From positions 18,002,718 to 18,066,717 of the forward strand of contig CM055107.1 in NCBI GenBank assembly GCA_029204225.1: a stretch of DNA of 64,000 nucleotides, given 5' to 3'. Under the pieces are notes generated by a model. It saw nothing but the letters and a program-made list of their open reading frames with translations. It was not told the origin of the DNA and made no database searches. Within the stretch, counting starts at the first letter, position 1. Every line of letters begins with the position of its first letter. The DNA is from Diphasiastrum complanatum. Its lineage: Eukaryota; Streptophyta; Lycopodiopsida; Lycopodiales; Lycopodiaceae. A program made the translations under genes and the position numbers. Below are positions 36,268 through 47,119 of this stretch, in pieces.

Positions 36268-36516
36268 AATTTTTAAATGCAACCTATTACATATTAAATC
36301 TTGAAAGCTTTAGTATCCTCTGTCATGAATATTTTGTCAGGTACGGCTTCCCCATAAAAGCATTGGTTCACGGAAATGATAGAGGCCCTTGCAGGTTTTT
36401 GATGCAACCTATCATATACTTAATCTTGAAAGATTTAGTATCCTCCTGTCATGAATATTTTGTCAGGTATGGCTTCCCCATAAGAGCATTGGTTCAGGGA
36501 AATGATACAGGCCCTT
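36268..36516. repeat. Tandem duplication, 124-bp unit
   Basis: Two units starting about 36268 and 36392 share GCAACCTAT, TCATGAATATTTTGTCAGGT and GGCTTCCCCATAA. They differ at roughly a dozen positions. Confidence 0.9.
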
Positions 36517-36529
36517 CACAGCCTGTACA

Positions 36530-37220
36530 GTGAAGCCACGTTATCTGTGGGTATTTCTCTTCCAGCGGATCCGGCCAGTCCAGCAGAGTCCAGTATTACT
36601 TTTATGTAGCAAAAATTTGCTTCCAACACTGTTTCCAGGGTTAAGGGTGACACTCAGAGGGTACTTAAAAAACAGCACAAATTTACATAAACAGGACATT
36701 ATAAGGCAGTATCACCTGTTAGATTTGCAGTGAAGTGAATATGAAAAAAGCATCACTTCGTTTACAATCTACCCTTTGAATCAAGGGGATTTATTACGAA
36801 ATAAAAACCAGTGGTTGAAAAATATATCAATGCAAAATGTGCTACTATTTTTATAAAATAGCAGCCTTTCTTTGCTTGCAACCAACCACGTATATAAAAA
36901 TTGAAAAAACTGATGGATCCTCCAGTTTGTAGAAAGATCAACAATCTTCATTTCAAGCAAAATACCTTGAAATTTTTTGTACTCCACAAGAGAAGAACTA
37001 GGCAACTTCACTACAGATTTAAGAAAGCAAAATATTGAGCATCGACAGCAGCCTCCGTCCAACATACACCAACAAGCTTATAGTAAGACATCAAAATTTA
37101 AGTCAAGCCGCTAATCTCAGCTTAAAATTCAAAATTTGTTTATGGTTGCTTCAAACAGGAACAACTCATGCAGGCATCAATTACAGGAAGATAAACAGAG
37201 ATTTAACATTTTAATTATCA
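36530..37220. other. No gene recognised before the hAT element
   Basis: No open frame of note. This is the flank in which the hAT element inserted, downstream of the minus-strand host gene ending at 43835. Confidence 0.35.
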
Positions 37221-37320
37221 GTTACCACCATAGGTCCCGCGGTACTGGGTACCGCGGATCCCGATACCGCGGGACCATACTGGTACCGCGGTACCATGAT
37301 GGTACCGCGGTACCACAATA
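37221..37320. repeat. hAT left TSD and hairpin terminus
   Basis: TSD at 37221-37228. Perfect 12-bp arms GGTCCCGCGGTA (37233-37244) and TACCGCGGGACC (37265-37276). They are followed by two copies of the palindrome GGTACCGCGGTACC, candidate transposase-binding sites. Confidence 0.9.
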
Positions 37321-37599
37321 TAATAATATATTTATTATTTAATATTTTTTTTAGTTTTTTTTACCTAAACCTACCCGCCCCCCCTCGCATTTCCTCTGAA
37401 ATTTTTTTGCGCCCTCTCCGCCCTGCCATCGCTGCTGGTTTTTCTTGCCTGCCTTTGATTCTCTGCGTCGCCCATCGCCCACGCAACGCCCTGCCTTGCA
37501 TCTGATTTCCTTTGCCCTGCATTCGCCCATTTTCAGCGTCTCTCCAACAGTGAACCCTGCTGTTTTTTTTCCAGCAATCCATCCCTCATTTCATCTGCA

Positions 37600-40500
37600 A
37601 TGGTGCAATCCGACCTTTCCGGTCTGTGGGACGAGGTAGACATTGTCAGGCGGGTTGCCGACAAGGCCAACAAGACCGGTCAGAAGATCGTGCGCTGCCG
37701 ATACTGTCTCGTCGAGTTTGCTGCATCCCTCACTCGCCTTAAAGGCCATCTGCTCGGTGCACGCACCAAAAATGGTGCCACCTTGAATGCTGCCCCTTGT
37801 GGCAGCATGACCGTCCCCGACAGGCAGCGACTATTGGACACCTACGGGCCGCGGCTCGTGGCAGGGGAGAACACCATTTCGGAGGGCGTTCTCCGATTTT
37901 GCACCGCTCCTTATGTGACTAACCCAGAGTTGCTGCCTGCTTGGCTGGCACGCACGAGGAGAGGGAGTGCATCCTCCTCTGGTCCCTTTGCCCCTCAGAC
38001 AACTCTGCCTCATGCACCCCCATCTGCTCAGATTCCGGTGGATCCCGTCCCATCGCGTCCGACAGTTGCCACTGCGGTTCCACCACCACCCACTGTTGCT
38101 CGCACTCCACCAGTCTACGACTTTCTCATGGACTCTCCGCCACCCGAGCAGGCCCAGGATGGTACTGGGCGGGCCTTCGAGGATGTGGAAGAGATCCCTT
38201 CTTCCTTCCCTTCCCATCCGGATGACCTCCTCAGCCAGCAGTTTTCGTACCCCATGCCAGATGTTGCCCCTCCACCAGTGCACCCCACCTATGCTGCTGC
38301 ACCCATCCCTGCCAGTGCATCCCACTCTCCCCATTCCACGTCTACAGCCGATGCATCCACCAGCGCCCAGCCTGTCGCGTCATCGTCCATTCCCGTCACG
38401 GTTGGTGCACCGTGCTGGAGGTCCACCACCCGTCGTCCACCAGGGAGAGCCCTCGTGCAGCAGACCATTCGCGGCGCGCATCAGCCGCACATGGACAGAG
38501 AGGCCACACAGGCCGTGGCCAGTTTGGTTTACGAGCTGAACCTGCCCTTTGCCATCACCGACTCTGAGCCCTTCAGAAGGGCCTTCCGCCTTGCACAGTC
38601 TGTCAGCCCTAGCTGGAGAGTCCCTAGTTCAGAGGTTGTCCGCACACACATGCTGAGGGATAGGGTCGAGTCCTTGTCTAGAGAGATGGAGCCTCTGCGT
38701 CGGCACTGGGCCACTTACGGTTGCAGCATCATGTCCGATGGCTGGACTGATGTCAGGAGGAGGCCGATCCTCAACATACTGGTCTCCAGCTGCATGGGCA
38801 CACAGTTTTTGAGGGCAGTGGATTGCAGCAGGGGGGGGAGAGTCATATCTGCAGAGTTCATGTTTGATGTCATCAGGTCTTCCATCCTAGCCATAGGCCC
38901 ACAGCATGTCGTCACGGTGGTGACGGACAATGCCACGAACTGCATTCAGATGGGTGTACTGCTAGAGGCCGAGTTCCCTCATATTGTTCATACCCCCTGT
39001 GCCGCGCACGGCATAGACCTTCTGATGGGGGACATAGGTGCACTTCCCTGGGTTAGAGCCATCGTCCGGGAGGCCCTCTTCCTGGTGACTTTTGTCACCA
39101 GAAAGAGGCGTGTTCTTGCCATGTTCCGGGTGTTCAGCCATCTGGACCTCCGTAAGCCAGCCCCCACGCGCTTTGCATTCGACTTGGTGGTCATCGACCG
39201 TCTGATCAGGTGCAGGGCCCAGCTTCTACAGATGGTTGCCAGTGATCTTTGGGGTGCCAGTACATTTCCGCACACTGAGGATGGGGAGCACTTTTCTTCC
39301 ACGGTGAGGGGAGACCAGTTCTGGAGGGATGCACAGACATTGTCAGGACTGCTTCGACCACTCTACATTGTGCTCCGCATGGCTGACAGCGAGGGGTCGA
39401 CACTTGGACTGGTGTATGAGCTCATGGACCGGATTGGACAGTTCCTGCAGCTGCCCATCTTGCAGCCAGAGAGGTAAGCGGTACAGTGTTGCAATTGACC
39501 TTTATCTTTTCAGTACTTGCTAGTTTGTTTTTCTGTCAATGTTAAGCTTTTTCGTAATGCCCTAAACCACATGCCCCTCACCTGCAGGATGACAGAGCTG
39601 AAGTTCATATGGGAGACGCGATGGAACTACTTCCACAGGAGTATCCACAGCGTTGCACACATGCTGCATCCCCTCTTCCTCTCTCCGACACAGATCGCAG
39701 ACAGGGAGCTCGAGGCCGATTGGCTTCAGTACATTCACAGGGTGGGTCCACACATAGGTTTGGATCCTATCAGGCTCATGGAGGAGCTCGCTGCATTTCG
39801 TTTCGGCATGGGCACATTCGGCCACCCGGCTGCCCAGGATCCAGAGAGGAGGCAGCTACCCATTACCTGGTGGACCATGTTCGGTAGCACATACCCATCT
39901 ATACAGCGTCTTGCACTGCGTGTCCTTTCTCAGGTATGCATCTCATTTTATCCTCCATTTTTTGTGTTTCGTTGAAGTTTCACCTCTGCCACAATGTGCT
40001 GAAGTATTTCAATGCACGCACCACAGGATTGTGCTGCCTCCGTGTGTGAGCGTAACTGGAGCACATGGGCACTCATTCACACGAGGAGAAGAAACCGGTT
40101 GTCAGTGAGTCAGTTGGAGCGGTTGGTGTTCTGTAGCACCAACGCACGTCTCGCCAGGAGGCTTCCGACCATTACGAGCGCATTGCAGGTGATAAGCTAA
40201 TCTTTCATAGCATGTTGGTTGACTCCTGGTATGTTGGTTTCATTTCTTGATAAAGTTGTCTCTCTGACATGCAAATTTTAAACCTTGTAGACGAAGATAT
40301 CTGATTTGGAGCGCCAGGTTGACTTGCCTACGGACAGCACCCATCCCATGCCCGCAGATGACCTGGGCACACAGTTGATGGCAGAGAGAGAGAGGGAGCT
40401 TGCCGAGATGAGAGAGAGAGAGCTTGGGCTTGAGCACAGCATTGTATGAGGCAGATGAGCCAGTGTCAGAGGATGAGCATGATGAGGATGAGCCCATTCG

Positions 40501-41911
40501 GGTTGTGTTTGCCAGACCAGAGAGGGATGAGGCAGATTATACAGGTGCAGGGCACACGCCACGGGCAGGGGTCACAGGTGCATCACGTGGCAGAGGTGGG
40601 ACACATGGCACAGGTTATACCGGCGGACAGGCAGGGCACACAGGGGGGGGCAGTGGCATACCTACCTATGTCGACATGATGGAGGAGGCTCTTGATAGAG
40701 GGCAGAGTGGTTTAGATGCCGGTCCCGCAGATGTTTGGATGCGTGCAGCACAGAGTCATGGCCGTTACTACGACAGCACACCAGAGGAGGCACTTGATGA
40801 CTTTCATTGCACAGATTGGGAGGCCATGCAGGGTCTACAGGGTGCACATGATGAGGCACGGGATGAGGCTTGGGTTGATTCAGGGGTTGGTGCACAGGAT
40901 GATTCAGAGGTCGGTGCACAGGATGATTTAGAGGCTGGTGCACAGGATGAGTCCCAGAGCCCAGAGCATTTGTATTCGGATGCCCAGCTGGCCGACTTGG
41001 TTGCCACATTGGATTCAGAGGCCCAGCAGATGCCGAGTGTCAGGGCGCCCCCATCATCTCTTGCCAGCATGCCACACACAGAGTCCCAGCCAGAGCAGCC
41101 GCATGAGGTGCCTACAGTTCCTCCAGCTCCTCAGAGGGTGTATGTGCGTCGCACAGCTCCTCCAGTGCCACCGATGCCATTTAGGCCTGCAGCCCCTCCA
41201 TCGCCGTCCACTTCTGCAGCAGCAGGTCTCCATGGCAGGCCACCATCTGTGCCCAGGTTTTCTCTTGCAGCGCCCACATCCACAGTGGCTCCTCCAGTGG
41301 CAGCACCCACGTCACATCCTCCTCCTTTGGCTGCACCCAGGATGTACCAGTACCGGCCACCACAGCGCCCCTTTCAGTACATATCGCCACTGTACTCGCC
41401 TCCTGCACAGCCAGTTCCTCCACCTGCAGCAGCCCCACGGGCACACACTCCACGAGCTCATCCTCCTCGCTCAGTTGCACAGGGAGTTCCCTCTTTTGCT
41501 TCCCTATCCCAGCCGGCCTCAGCTTGGGCCCAGCCTAGCCAGCCAGGTGATTTGCATGGGGGTGACGAGGCATTGACAGCTCCTCTTGTCCGCAAGAGAC
41601 CAGGCAGGCCCAAGGGTGCACCGAACAAGAAAGGCAAGGCACAGAAACTGCCAGGGAGGAGAGGACGACCACGCAGGGCTCCAGGTACAGGTAGAGGTGC
41701 AGTATCACAGCCAGTTGGAGCAGGTGTTGTTGGTTTGGCCTGCTTGGGGGCTGATGCGGAGGCTGATTGGGAGGATGAGGATGACGAGTCTTCCCCCTCG
41801 GATACACAGCCCATGCCAATTCCAGACAGGCAGAGATATCGGCTGCGAGAGTCAGCTCGGGGCCCTGAGTTGTCTCCAGAGCATTCGTCTGAGTCAGAGC
41901 CAGAGCATTGA
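37600..41911 (+). CDS. hAT transposase (BED finger, DUF659-type core, dimerisation domain, AT-hook tail)
   Basis: Exon 1 (37600-39473) starts MVQSDLSGLWDEV and contains a BED-type zinc finger (CRYCLVEF...RLKGHL, residues about 30-55), a Pro/Ser-rich linker (about 130-290), then the RNase H-like core with D380 (MSDGWTD) and D443 (VTDNATN). Exon 2 (39588-39933) carries TELKFIWETRWNYFHRS and QLPITWWTMFGSTYPS. Exon 3 (40027-40188) carries AASVCERNWSTWALIHT with the third acidic residue. Introns are GTAAGC..GCAG, GTATGC..ACAG and GTGATA..GTAG with consistent phase. Exon 4 starts at 40291 (TKISDLERQ). Its frame closes after the GA-rich MAERERELAEM stretch, while the long frame to 41911 is shifted by what one missing GA dinucleotide would explain. 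That tail is acidic, then Pro-rich, with AT-hook-like KRPGRPKG and RRGRPRR near the end. The total of about 1330 residues is long for hAT. It would cut and paste the element in the nucleus. Confidence 0.85.
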
Positions 41912-42434
41912 TTGTGGCTCTGTTGTTTTAGTTTCAGTAGTTTGTCTCTAGCAGACAGTCTACCATTGTACTCAGATGATTTTTCACATTATATACAGTG
42001 TTTGGCCTACATTATTTGCTGCACATTGTGCGTATGTCGCTCTGTACATGTGATGCTTTATTTTATGTTGAAGAATTCTATGTGCGTGTCTGAATCCTAT
42101 TTTCATTTAATTTCGTTTGAAATGAATGCTAGCTTCACATATATGCACCTACATCATGAGCACAACAATCACCCCTACACCCCAAACGACATTTCATAAA
42201 CACATGTAATACATCTGCATTTAAAAAAATTACAGACATTGCATCTTACATGACCAGGCTCGCGTTGCACAAAAAACAACTATGTATATATTAAGCCGTT
42301 GTATCAGGATAACATCACATATACTGTCATTTTTTTAAGCAGCCATCTAGTTATTTGCTGCACCATAAACTGCCGAAAACTACATAGCAACAGTCCGCCA
42401 CATACGGGTGGACCTCATCTATTCTAAACATCCC

Positions 42435-42800
42435 TCACTGATCCTCCACCGACTCCTCGCCCTCGTCTGGTGCATTGTTTTGTCGCTCTTGCTCTGCCTC
42501 CCGGTTAGCCCGAGCTGCCTCCTGGTTAGCCCGACGTCTGGCCGCCCTTTCCCTGACCATGATGAGCTGCCGTCGTGTGAAATTCATTCCGATCTGCTCA
42601 TCCAGATCCAGCTCGACAGCGGGGACAGGATCCACAGCGGGGGCGGGTGGCTCCGGTTCCGGATTTCTCTGTCGAGTCTGTCGCAGCATCTCTCGGATAT
42701 CTGCCTCTTGCTTCCGATGCCTCTCGTTGTGCCTTCGGATATCTTCCTCAAGCTTTCTCCTGGCTTCGCCCTCGGGCTTCGGTGGTATTCGCTCAGCCAT
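42435..42800 (-). CDS. Small antisense gene inside the hAT element, unknown function
   Basis: The frame opens at MAERIPPKPEGEARRKLEED (ATG at 42800) and runs 121 residues to a stop at 42435. It is highly charged. Residues about 10-40 form a likely helix or coiled coil rich in R/E/K (LEEDIRRHNERHRKQEADI). Then come a Pro/acidic linker and a second basic helix (FTRRQLIMVRERAARRRANQ), with an acidic end. It faces the transposase gene tail to tail, 525 bp apart, and would be transcribed from the 3' subterminal repeats. The 5' end of the same gene survives in copy 2 at 26.1 kb with an in-frame 21-nt deletion and otherwise only synonymous or conservative changes, which argues for real coding. I recognise no family. 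A regulatory or DNA-binding accessory role is speculation. Confidence 0.65.
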   Translation of the reverse strand: MAERIPPKPEGEARRKLEEDIRRHNERHRKQEADIREMLRQTRQRNPEPEPPAPAVDPVPAVELDLDEQIGMNFTRRQLIMVRERAARRRANQEAARANREAEQERQNNAPDEGEESVEDQ

Positions 42801-43019
42801 CTCGATCGACCTTCTCCTCACAGCACCCTGATCCTTGAACACCCTCTCACAGCACCCTGGCTCTCAAACAGCCTCTCACAGCCTGTCACCGGCTCTCGCT
42901 TGCTCTCTCACTGTCTATCACTAGCCCTCTCACAGCCTCTGAAAATGCCGACCACAATGGCATTGTGAGTGCCTATTTATCCCCACAGCCTGATCGGCCA
43001 TGTGGATCCCCATCATCCC

Positions 43020-43205
43020 TCCATGTGCCTCCGTACCTGCCCCCATGTGATGCTCCCCCCTGTGTTGGTCTCCCATTGGGCCCATGGTCTGCTCACCCAC
43101 AATGCCCATGTGCCTCTGTACTTGCCCCCATGTGATGCTACCCCCCTGTGTTGGTCTCCCATTGGCCCCTCGGTCTGCTCACTCGCAGTGCCCATGTGCC
43201 ATTGC
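43020..43205. repeat. Subterminal tandem units of the hAT element
   Basis: About 2.2 units of 84-86 bp sharing CCCATGTG, GTTGGTCTCCCATTGG and GTCTGCTCAC. They are related to the six-unit array in copy 2. Confidence 0.85.
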
Positions 43206-43347
43206 AACAGTCCCCTGCAACATGTACTGTACCCTCTTTTTTTACACCCAGAACCCCCTTTTTTTACTTTTTTTTGTCCTTTTTTGTTAGTTAATATGCA
43301 AAAAAAAATTACTAAAAATATATTAAAAAAAAAAAAATATTAAAAAT

Positions 43348-43442
43348 GGTACCGCCCTGGTACCGCGGATCCCAGGGCGGTACCGTACCGGCGGTACCAC
43401 TGATATGGTACCAGCGGTACCAGAGGGTACTATGGTTACCAC
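43348..43442. repeat. hAT right hairpin terminus and TSD
   Basis: Perfect 13-bp arms GGTACCGCCCTGG (43348-43360) and CCAGGGCGGTACC (43372-43384) with an 11-nt loop, then more GGTACC-type palindromes, the terminal CATAG-type repeat and the TSD at 43435-43442. Confidence 0.9.
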
Positions 43443-43834
43443 TGTTGGAAATATGTTTTCAAGATTTTAACAGGATGTTACTGCAATTTCACTTTGCTCT
43501 ATGTGAATCTTCAAAAGAGATTTCAAACTTTTGAATCTCGTTTCAAATCTCCTCAGATTTGAATCTTCTGATAACCAGCAAAACTCGAATCAGCCACTTT
43601 ATTTCATGTCTGAAGGTAAATGTCAACTACGAAAATGTTTTTCCACATCTTTCTTAGCTGTCATGCTTTCAAACTTGCAGAAATGACTTGAGCTAAAATG
43701 GTGAGCCCTGCTCAGTCTATTTTGTCACTTACGTGTGATCACAACATATTCAAAGAATCTTATTACAATGAGCTAATACCTGAAATCCAAAACATGAACC
43801 AGTGATCTTGAATGATGTTAAAAAACAGACTGCC

Positions 43835-44895
43835 TCATTGCTTTATCCTGCGTTTCTTCTTCAAATTAGCAGATTTGCTCGACCGCCTACTCAAAGACAA
43901 CCGCTTCATCCTGCAAAAAAATAGCCTAGATTTTATTGAGAGAATCAATCGTAGACAGGAAGATGAAAAATTGAAATTCAAAATACAGAAGTAAAACAGG
44001 AAGATGAAAGACAAGATTGAATGTCCAAATAATTTTCCCCTTTGTATGTGCTTCAAAAGGTACTGAAAGCCCATACCTAATGATTTCAGCCTCAGAATCA
44101 CTACCAACCTCATTCTCAGAGTCCCCTTCCATTCCAACTTCCATCCCTAACAAAGAAAATGCTCAAAATCAAATAGCAGCAGTTTGTTGTTCCTAACCAT
44201 TTCCTACTCTTTGTATCTCCTCTCTGTGGTGGAGTGAATTTGAAGCCCAAACCTCGAGAAGAGAAAAGGTGGTCCTCAACAACATAGCACTTCTTGAAAA
44301 ACTTATTGTTTCAAATAATTCTACTCCTAGTCATTTCCTTTGATACATTATTAGGTTTACCATGGCAAAAACTTAGTAGTCAAAAATCCTCAAAATTTGA
44401 CATTGTTGGTAAAATGTAGCAGGAACAACCTTCTCCTGTGAACAAAAGAACGGATCATGTAACAAATAAAACAAGAAGAGATAAATAAAAGGGTCGATGT
44501 AATACCTTTATTATCTACAACTTTAATACCGCATTCAACTTGGCATCCTTTGTTCGTCTGTTCAATCTTAAGACTTGTTACTTGATCATCACTAGCAGTC
44601 CATCGACCTCCTCCACAATCAAAGTCCCACCGATCACCCAGTGGAGGTATCCAGAAATTAGGTTCCTCATCCTGATTTATATTATCTTCAACACGTGAAG
44701 CTGCTGTTTCGTTTTTTAAATTCCCCTCCTTGCTCAATTTTTTTTTTCCCTTGTTCTTACTGACAATATTTTCATTCTCCTCACTTCCATCGTTCTCAGG
44801 TTTGCGCACTGATTCACTAATCGAAGCACCTTCAAGTCCTCGATCACTCATCAACATGGCTGGCATGAATTTTTTCGCCTCTTCTTCTTCTGTCT
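43835..44895 (-). CDS. Last three exons of an unrecognised host gene
   Basis: On the minus strand: acceptor TAGACAG, then exon 44506-44895 (EEEAKKFMPAMLMSDRG ... EPNFWIPPLGDRWDFDCGGG, RW ... IKVVDNK); donor GTATTA; acceptor TTGTTAG, exon 44077-44146 (MEVGMEGDSENEVGSDSEAE, IIR); donor GTATGG; acceptor TTTGCAG, exon 43835-43910 (MKRLSLSRRSSKSANLKKKR, RIKQ, stop). Phases fit at both junctions. The middle part is acidic and low complexity. The WIPPLGDRWDFD-type segment looks like a conserved motif, and the basic end resembles a nuclear localisation signal. I do not recognise the family. Upstream exons should lie above 44.9 kb but were not identified. The hAT element sits about 400 bp beyond the stop. 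Confidence 0.6.
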
Positions 44896-46740
44896 ACTCA
44901 AAAAGCATACTTTATTATGAGTGTTTATAGAAAGTACAAACTAAGTGCAATGTTCAGCAAGAAACTACTTATCCAAAAGGTATAGATGTCTCAGAGATGC
45001 ACAAGCCAAAGCACCATGAGTCTCAAAGGACTACATATGAATGTTCCATGATAGTAACTTTTGCTAACTAAGTGTAAGAAACGTCTATACAGACCAGAAC
45101 GATTACTTGGCTTAATGAAAATGTGATCAAAATTTCGCTCCATAAAGGTCAGTGTCCAAAGTATAACTTATGGAACCCAAGGAAGACCAAACCTTTGAAA
45201 TGTTGAAGCAAATAATGTTTGACATGCACTTTGAACATTTGGTAAAATGCTCCAAATGTTTGAAACCTCATACACAGCAGTAGGGAAAAATCAACCAGTG
45301 ACAAATACACAGTAATAAAGCCCTTGAAAAATGAATGTCATAAGACTGAACTATCAACTTAATCTGAAACAGTTTAGTTAAAAATTTAATCACCAATTAC
45401 CATCACATTGGGCATAAAAAACTTTTCCAACTAGGAAAACTGAAAGAACATCAAATATTGTCAACAACTGATCCCTACAAGGAAGAGCAATGAGTCACCT
45501 GCAAACAACTCCAAAAAAACTAAATCATAAGCTACTAAATGAATGCCTCTACTTATTTATGCTCCTGAAATTAGGGCTGAATCCCTAATTTGAAAAGGAA
45601 GTCCAAAAGAAGGGCAACATTCCTCCAAAAATAGTGTGCCCCTCCTTTTGAGGTCCAAGTTGCCTCTTGGGTAAAAATAACTGCTGGCCCAAAAGTAATT
45701 CACTGCACAGTGAATAAAATAACCACTGGTCCTCCCAAGTAAAATGGGTCCTTTGCGCATAAGCCCTAGACTTATTGTATGTCCAAAATAGTCTCACTAA
45801 CAAAATATTGCCCCAATATGAGCTGTAAAAGAAATACATATATGCAGAGCTGAGGTAGCTGCAGCAAGATATAACTAAAAAGTGCATATGGTATCAGTAA
45901 ATATCATTGCCGAATACAAATCACAAAAGTACAAAGTATGAATAAATAGTTGCAGAAGTAACTATGTTGAAGCAAAGGCCAGAAAATGAAAAGCGTAAAC
46001 CACTACCGAGGAATAGTAACATAAAGGTTTGATAGACTATAAGGATGGTCCATGAATGCCATAGGTAGGATTCGTAAGGATCATACCTGGCAAAAAGTCC
46101 TTTGAGTATGATGTTTTGAATATATTTGTATCAAGCTAGTTGTATGGACCAAGGCCACATAAAGACATAAGTATGATAATCAGGGCACCTAACAATCTGT
46201 AAGGACAAAGGGCATTGTTCACCATCAGCGTTAACTAGAGCAAATGCATCCAAAGCTGGTCAAATAGACCAAGAATGAGATAGCATGTACAACCCAAATC
46301 GTATGCAACAAAATGGCTCTGACTAGAAATGTCCTACTAAACGAGAAGCTGCAGTAAAAATGTTAGTATATGGGTATGCATAGTTATGAACACACATCAC
46401 AGATATAGCATCACATCATGAACAATAGACATAAATGACAACAAATAAGGTTCCCTATCTGAGAACATAACCTGAATGTCATAGATGTTTAAGGCTAAAG
46501 CTATACTTGAGCAATAGTGGGAGAGATCTCCAAAATAACAAGCTACCAAATGAGAAGCCTTAGTGACTATTTATATTAATCAAAAGTTTACCCCCTTCTA
46601 TTAACTGGAGGGAAATATGAAGCTCAATTATTAGGGTCCCAATTAGGAACCATGTGAAATATAGGTCATGACCCTATCAAATACAGATAAAAGTGCATGT
46701 CCACTAACAACAATATCAAATAGATGTTAGAATCGTAGTG
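44896..46740. other. Probable intron or upstream region of the host gene
   Basis: AT-rich with no exon I can support. Minus-strand frames at 45557-45887 lack any motif or splice context. Confidence 0.3.
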
Positions 46741-47113
46741 ATTCACAAATCAGAGTAGACTAATCTTATTAGTACTCACGCAAAACATCAATCACAATCT
46801 GAAGAAGGGAGACTGCAAGAAGCTATGCTTCATAAAATGGAGGCGGGCGCCCATCTGCTCTTATAGAGACTGCCCATACTCAAAAGCAAAAGCTATCCTC
46901 CTACAATAGCAATTGGAATGCTAATTATGAAGTCTTAACAATAGAAATCTATGCTATCTTAGTTAAAATAGATTTCTATACTATTCTAGCAAAATTGGTA
47001 CTAACTTAAGTACCTATACTAAAAATAGATAGTACTTATACTAAAATAGAAATAGGCCTTCTAGCACGCAGGCTGGCCTCTACAAGTAATTAATTAACCA
47101 TTAATTCCTAACA
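46741..47113 (-). mobile_element. Solo LTR (copia-like), copy B
   Basis: Inverted copy of the LTR at 6875-7273, with the same TGTTAGGA start (at 47113 reading leftwards) and the same internal GAAGCATAGCTTCTTGCAGT. It has a few small indels. No internal domain adjoins it, and the target duplication is unclear. Confidence 0.65.
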
Positions 47114-47119
47114 ATAGGA

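Larger units (their letters stand above)
37229..43434 (+). mobile_element. Full-length hAT transposon, 6206 bp, with 8-bp TSD
   Basis: The element begins CATAGGTCCC and ends (reverse complement) CATAGTACCC, an imperfect 10-bp terminal inverted repeat. It is flanked by GTTACCAC at 37221-37228 and 43435-43442, an exact 8-bp duplication that also fits the nTnnnnAn preference of the Ac clade. Inside are hairpin subterminal regions, a multi-exon transposase gene on the plus strand, a small convergent gene on the minus strand, and two 84-86 bp tandem units near the 3' end. Apart from one probable slip in a GA tract of the transposase, it looks intact, and the perfect TSD points to recent insertion. 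Confidence 0.95.

Noticed and set aside
37831-39302. Minus-strand open frames of up to 167 codons inside the transposase exon
   Set aside because: They are shadows of the GC-rich coding strand and are broken in copy 2, unlike the antisense frame at 42435-42800.
45557-45887. Overlapping minus-strand open frames of 67 and 100 codons
   Set aside because: No recognised motif and no supported splice sites linking them to the exons at 43.8-44.9 kb; left as possible intron.
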